From the NCBI GenBank assembly GCA_023846275.1, contig CM043875.1, positions 24,780,851 through 24,844,850 on the forward strand: a stretch of 64,000 nt of DNA, read 5' to 3'. The position numbers were made by a program, and so were the translations under genes. Shown piece after piece: positions 61,101 to 64,000 of this stretch. How positions within the stretch are numbered: the stretch's first letter is position 1; each line of letters begins with the position of its first letter. The notes under the pieces were generated by a model, which was not told where the DNA came from, did not search any database, and saw nothing but the letters and a program-made list of their open reading frames with translations. The stretch comes from Vanilla planifolia. Taxonomy: Eukaryota; Streptophyta; Magnoliopsida; Asparagales; Orchidaceae.

Positions 61101-64000
61101 CTATGTTATTAAGGGTTGGATCAGGAGGGTTGCCCAATTGGGAAATGTTCTTTCTTTACTTATGGATGACAATTAGGGTAGATAGAATAAACTACGATGT
61201 AGAGATTCCTGCACAAGAAAGGAACATGGAAAATTTATTAAAAATTCCTTGATTGACTCTCAAAATACAAGATTTAAGCCATCATATTCCTTGGGGGTAA
61301 ACACCATTGTCTCCTTCAAGCTCCCAACTCCAAACCCTAGACTAGAATTGGTCTTCCATAGCAGCCTCAAAGTCATCTTCAGAATTTTCACAATATTGGC
61401 TTCCAAGATGTCTCTTTCTTTGCAAAAATCATGGCCTTAGGACTAAAAATGATCTCTCTCATGCCATGTGACAGCTTTCTCGTACTTCGTGTCTTAGATG
61501 AACCAACCTGAGATGATCAAAGCCATTTCGAAAGGATTCTTTTTATAATCACAATGTAATAATTTTTGAAAAAGATAAAAATCTCCCCAAAGGGATTGGC
61601 CCCAAATCTAATCTTATTTCATTTGATTAGGTTCCTATTTATGCACAGAACCGTCCTCCAATATTGTTCTTTGGATCTCCTAAACAAATTAAAAAGCACT
61701 AGCATTTGAAAGCATCCATCTGCTTTCTTGTTATTGTATAGTCTGATTGTGAAATTGGATCATTCAATCTGGTTCAGGTCTCTAGTACAACTTTTGTATT
61801 TTGGTCATAATTTTTATATTCAAAATAAATGCATTAGAATCCTGAGAAGACCTGAGAAGATGCTCTAAAAGTTCCAATTTGCTATTTTTATGAATTCCAA
61901 TTGAGCCCATCTTTTTGTTTTTTTTATTTGGGTCTGAGAAGTTGTTGATGTCATTTTCTTTATGATAAGGACCGAAACCCTTTGATAATTTGCTTATTTA
62001 CCAATGCATAAACCTTTAATATTGCCAACATACAACTCTAATGTTTAAGCAATCACTTTGTTAACATCTATCCAAGAGAAAATCCATCTAAAAGAATATT
62101 TCATTTAATATTTAGAATATTCAATCCATTAAATATTTTTTTATTTAAGTAGTCAATGTAAATAAAATGCATCTATTTAAAAAAAATTAACATGCTTTAT
62201 TTTATTTGTTAACATTTTGCGAAAAAATATTGAGATATTTACATCCAAAAAAAATATTTTTTTTTATTTTTCATCACAATGTTTATAATTTAGAACATAT
62301 TGAAAGGTTTTGATAAACAACTGAAAGATTTCTTTTATATGTAAATTTCTTTGCATTATTCTCACAATCTATTTTCAAATGGAATTTTAGACATGTTAAT
62401 TACTTTTTTTTGTAATGTATATATGTTAATTATTGATATTGTTTACTAAATTTTTAAAACCAGAGTGATATATGAATAATATTAAAATTTAATATGATTA
62501 ATTAGTGGATAAAACATTTGTAGTGGATGAAATATTTCGAGTCCTAAAATAGAATTTGCTATAGGGGTTATCCATGTTAAGATTAAGATAGTATGTGATT
62601 AATTTTAAAGAATTAGATATTGTATATATAAATAAACAAGTTTTTTGTGATATGAATATAAATAATCTTTTTTTAATATATAGTTCTATATGCAAAGTGA
62701 GCATAGGGGAAATGAGCATATGAACTCGAGGACCTTCATTTATACGTTTCCTGTATGGTTGTGGTGTTTGCTTTTTGATTTTGAATAGATGTGATGGGTC
62801 GTAAATGAAGTTGGTAGAATGTGGATGAAGCCAAATTTATTGGAGAAAAGTTGCAAGGACATTTCATCCTCTCTTGTAATAGTTGTACACCCATCATAAA
62901 AAAACAGTAAGCTTTTCAAATTAAAAAATATAAATTGAAAGTGGAGATTTCTTTTCATGAAAAGCCAATTACAAAATAAGCCCAATACAATTAAATAGAG
63001 TTTCACCCCAGATTGGGGGTTTTACAAGACAGCCCATTTGAAACTCTAACTTGAAACTTGCATAAATGATGACATTTGGCATGGTAATGTTATCCAACGT
63101 ATGCTATGGTATCTAGAACCTTATGATATTCTCTTCAAAACTAGACTAGCTTTACACTGTGTGAGTGATGTAATATACAAAGGGTTGAATTGTTTGGCTC
63201 GAAAGCCAATCATGTGATGTGTTTTTTAGAAAAAGGCACCTAAAAGAAACTTGCAAGCACTCATCACATCCATAACCAAAAATGCTTGTGATGAAAGAAT
63301 CCAACAACAGCAACATAGTAGTAACAAATAAGAATGGTCAACTGCTGAAATAAACAGCAAATTGCCATGTGGGCTTAGGTTTAAATACATCAGTAAACAA
63401 ACAGTAAAATTATTCCAAAAACAATCTGACCATGTGGCCGTGCCTCATAGTGTGAATTAGGCTAGATCTGGTGGAAAGTTTTGAACTGTAACTGGTTTCT
63501 TTGGTATTTTGCAGTACATGAAGATAGCAAGTAATATTGTCAGATCAATTAGTTGCCTTGTGTAAGTATGATGCCCATGGATGACTAGTGTAGATCATGA
63601 AATAGATCAAATCAAGTTAGTGTGGATTGAAATTGAGGTTGTTTAGCTTGCGAGCTATTTTTTCTATGATATTCGAAGTTGTTATTATACAGAAATGGAG
63701 TATAAGTATAAGAAATACATTGTATTGTACAAGTAGTAGTCTGATTATGCTTCTTATCATGTGTATTCTGAAGCTTCAGGCGTCAAGTAAAAATTTAAAA
63801 CGAGGTCGTGAGGCATGCTTTTTATTTTAACAATCGGTCGAGATTGGTTTCAATCTAATCGTTGGCCTGTATTGAGAATTGGCCTGACCTACTCTAGCTA
63901 AAGCACATTCAACTCTCGCTTGTTGTGGCATTTTTTCTTTGTTTTTTCTTTCTGCAAACTTCATTTAATTCATATGCAGCCTCTGCTATGGCGGGGTTGT
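58186..64000 (+). other. RER1 intron 1 or unresolved downstream DNA
   Basis: Some 5.8 kb follow the RER1 donor without a recognisable second exon; I looked for the YSITKAF-like start and for the MKRQIMHM-like block. Short frames occur on both strands with no domain. A mildly less AT-rich stretch at about 59,750-60,080 holds related phrases such as 'gcacttgg' and 'gcaatttgg', and looks like decayed repeat DNA. Whether all of it is one intron cannot be decided here. Confidence 0.5.
60557..60724. repeat. Perfect 84-bp tandem duplication
   Basis: The block beginning 'aagttggaatcacaaacac' at 60,557 is repeated at 60,641 with no mismatch seen by eye over 84 bp. Each copy ends 'gtgtttggagcttg'. Absence of divergence implies a recent event or an assembly artefact. 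Confidence 0.92.

Noticed and set aside
63960-64000. Possible exon after 'atatgcag' near 63,979
   Set aside because: The bases that follow (cctctgctatggcggggt) do not encode the expected start of RER1 exon 2, and too little sequence remains to judge.
1-64000. tRNA, rRNA or organelle-derived genes
   Set aside because: No cloverleaf-like or rDNA-like sequence was noticed by eye. A covariance-model scan was not possible, so small RNA genes could have been missed.

Overview
The window is nuclear DNA from a flowering plant. Genes have GT-AG introns, intergenic DNA is very AT-rich and full of decayed retrotransposons, and the encoded proteins are plant-specific (a GIP1-like protein, an RWA wall-acetylation protein, LHCII). 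GC-rich first exons and a GC-rich intronless Lhcb1 next to AT-rich spacers lean towards a non-grass monocot; that is a weak inference.

Region 1 (about 1-27,000) has no intact gene. It is a nest of repeats: a decayed Ty1/copia element on the minus strand (gag remnant 7,950-9,577, primer-binding site 9,621-9,630, LTR from 9,633); two GC-rich solo-LTR-like insertions with exact 5-bp target duplications (3,325-6,372 flanked by ATATC; 13,685-15,969 flanked by CTATT); a second, unassigned retroelement family present as inverted relics (leader and primer-site-like sequence near 12,190 on plus and 22,160 on minus); a decayed nucleocapsid-like stretch with several zinc-knuckle-like motifs (16,020-16,755); and long tracts of short AT-rich palindromes. 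A small LRR-receptor-like relic may lie at 23,780-24,040.

Region 2 (27,000-64,000) holds four genes. A GIP1-like gene (27,310-41,237, plus, 10 coding exons, 865 aa) is followed by a small Lhc-like fragment (about 41,699-41,778). An RWA gene (44,055-53,807, plus, 16 coding exons, 544 aa) converges on an intact intronless Lhcb1 gene (54,334-55,128, minus, 264 aa). A RER1 gene (first coding exon 57,836-58,185, plus) diverges from Lhcb1 and runs off the right edge.

The four genes act in unrelated processes (transcription/RNA-associated regulation, Golgi polysaccharide acetylation, light harvesting, ER retrieval) and nothing suggests a functional cluster. All exon structures were assembled by eye from splice sites, reading phase and family knowledge. 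I found no convincing undescribed system; the least explained signals are the palindromic AT tracts with their associated retroelement and the Lhc-like fragment.
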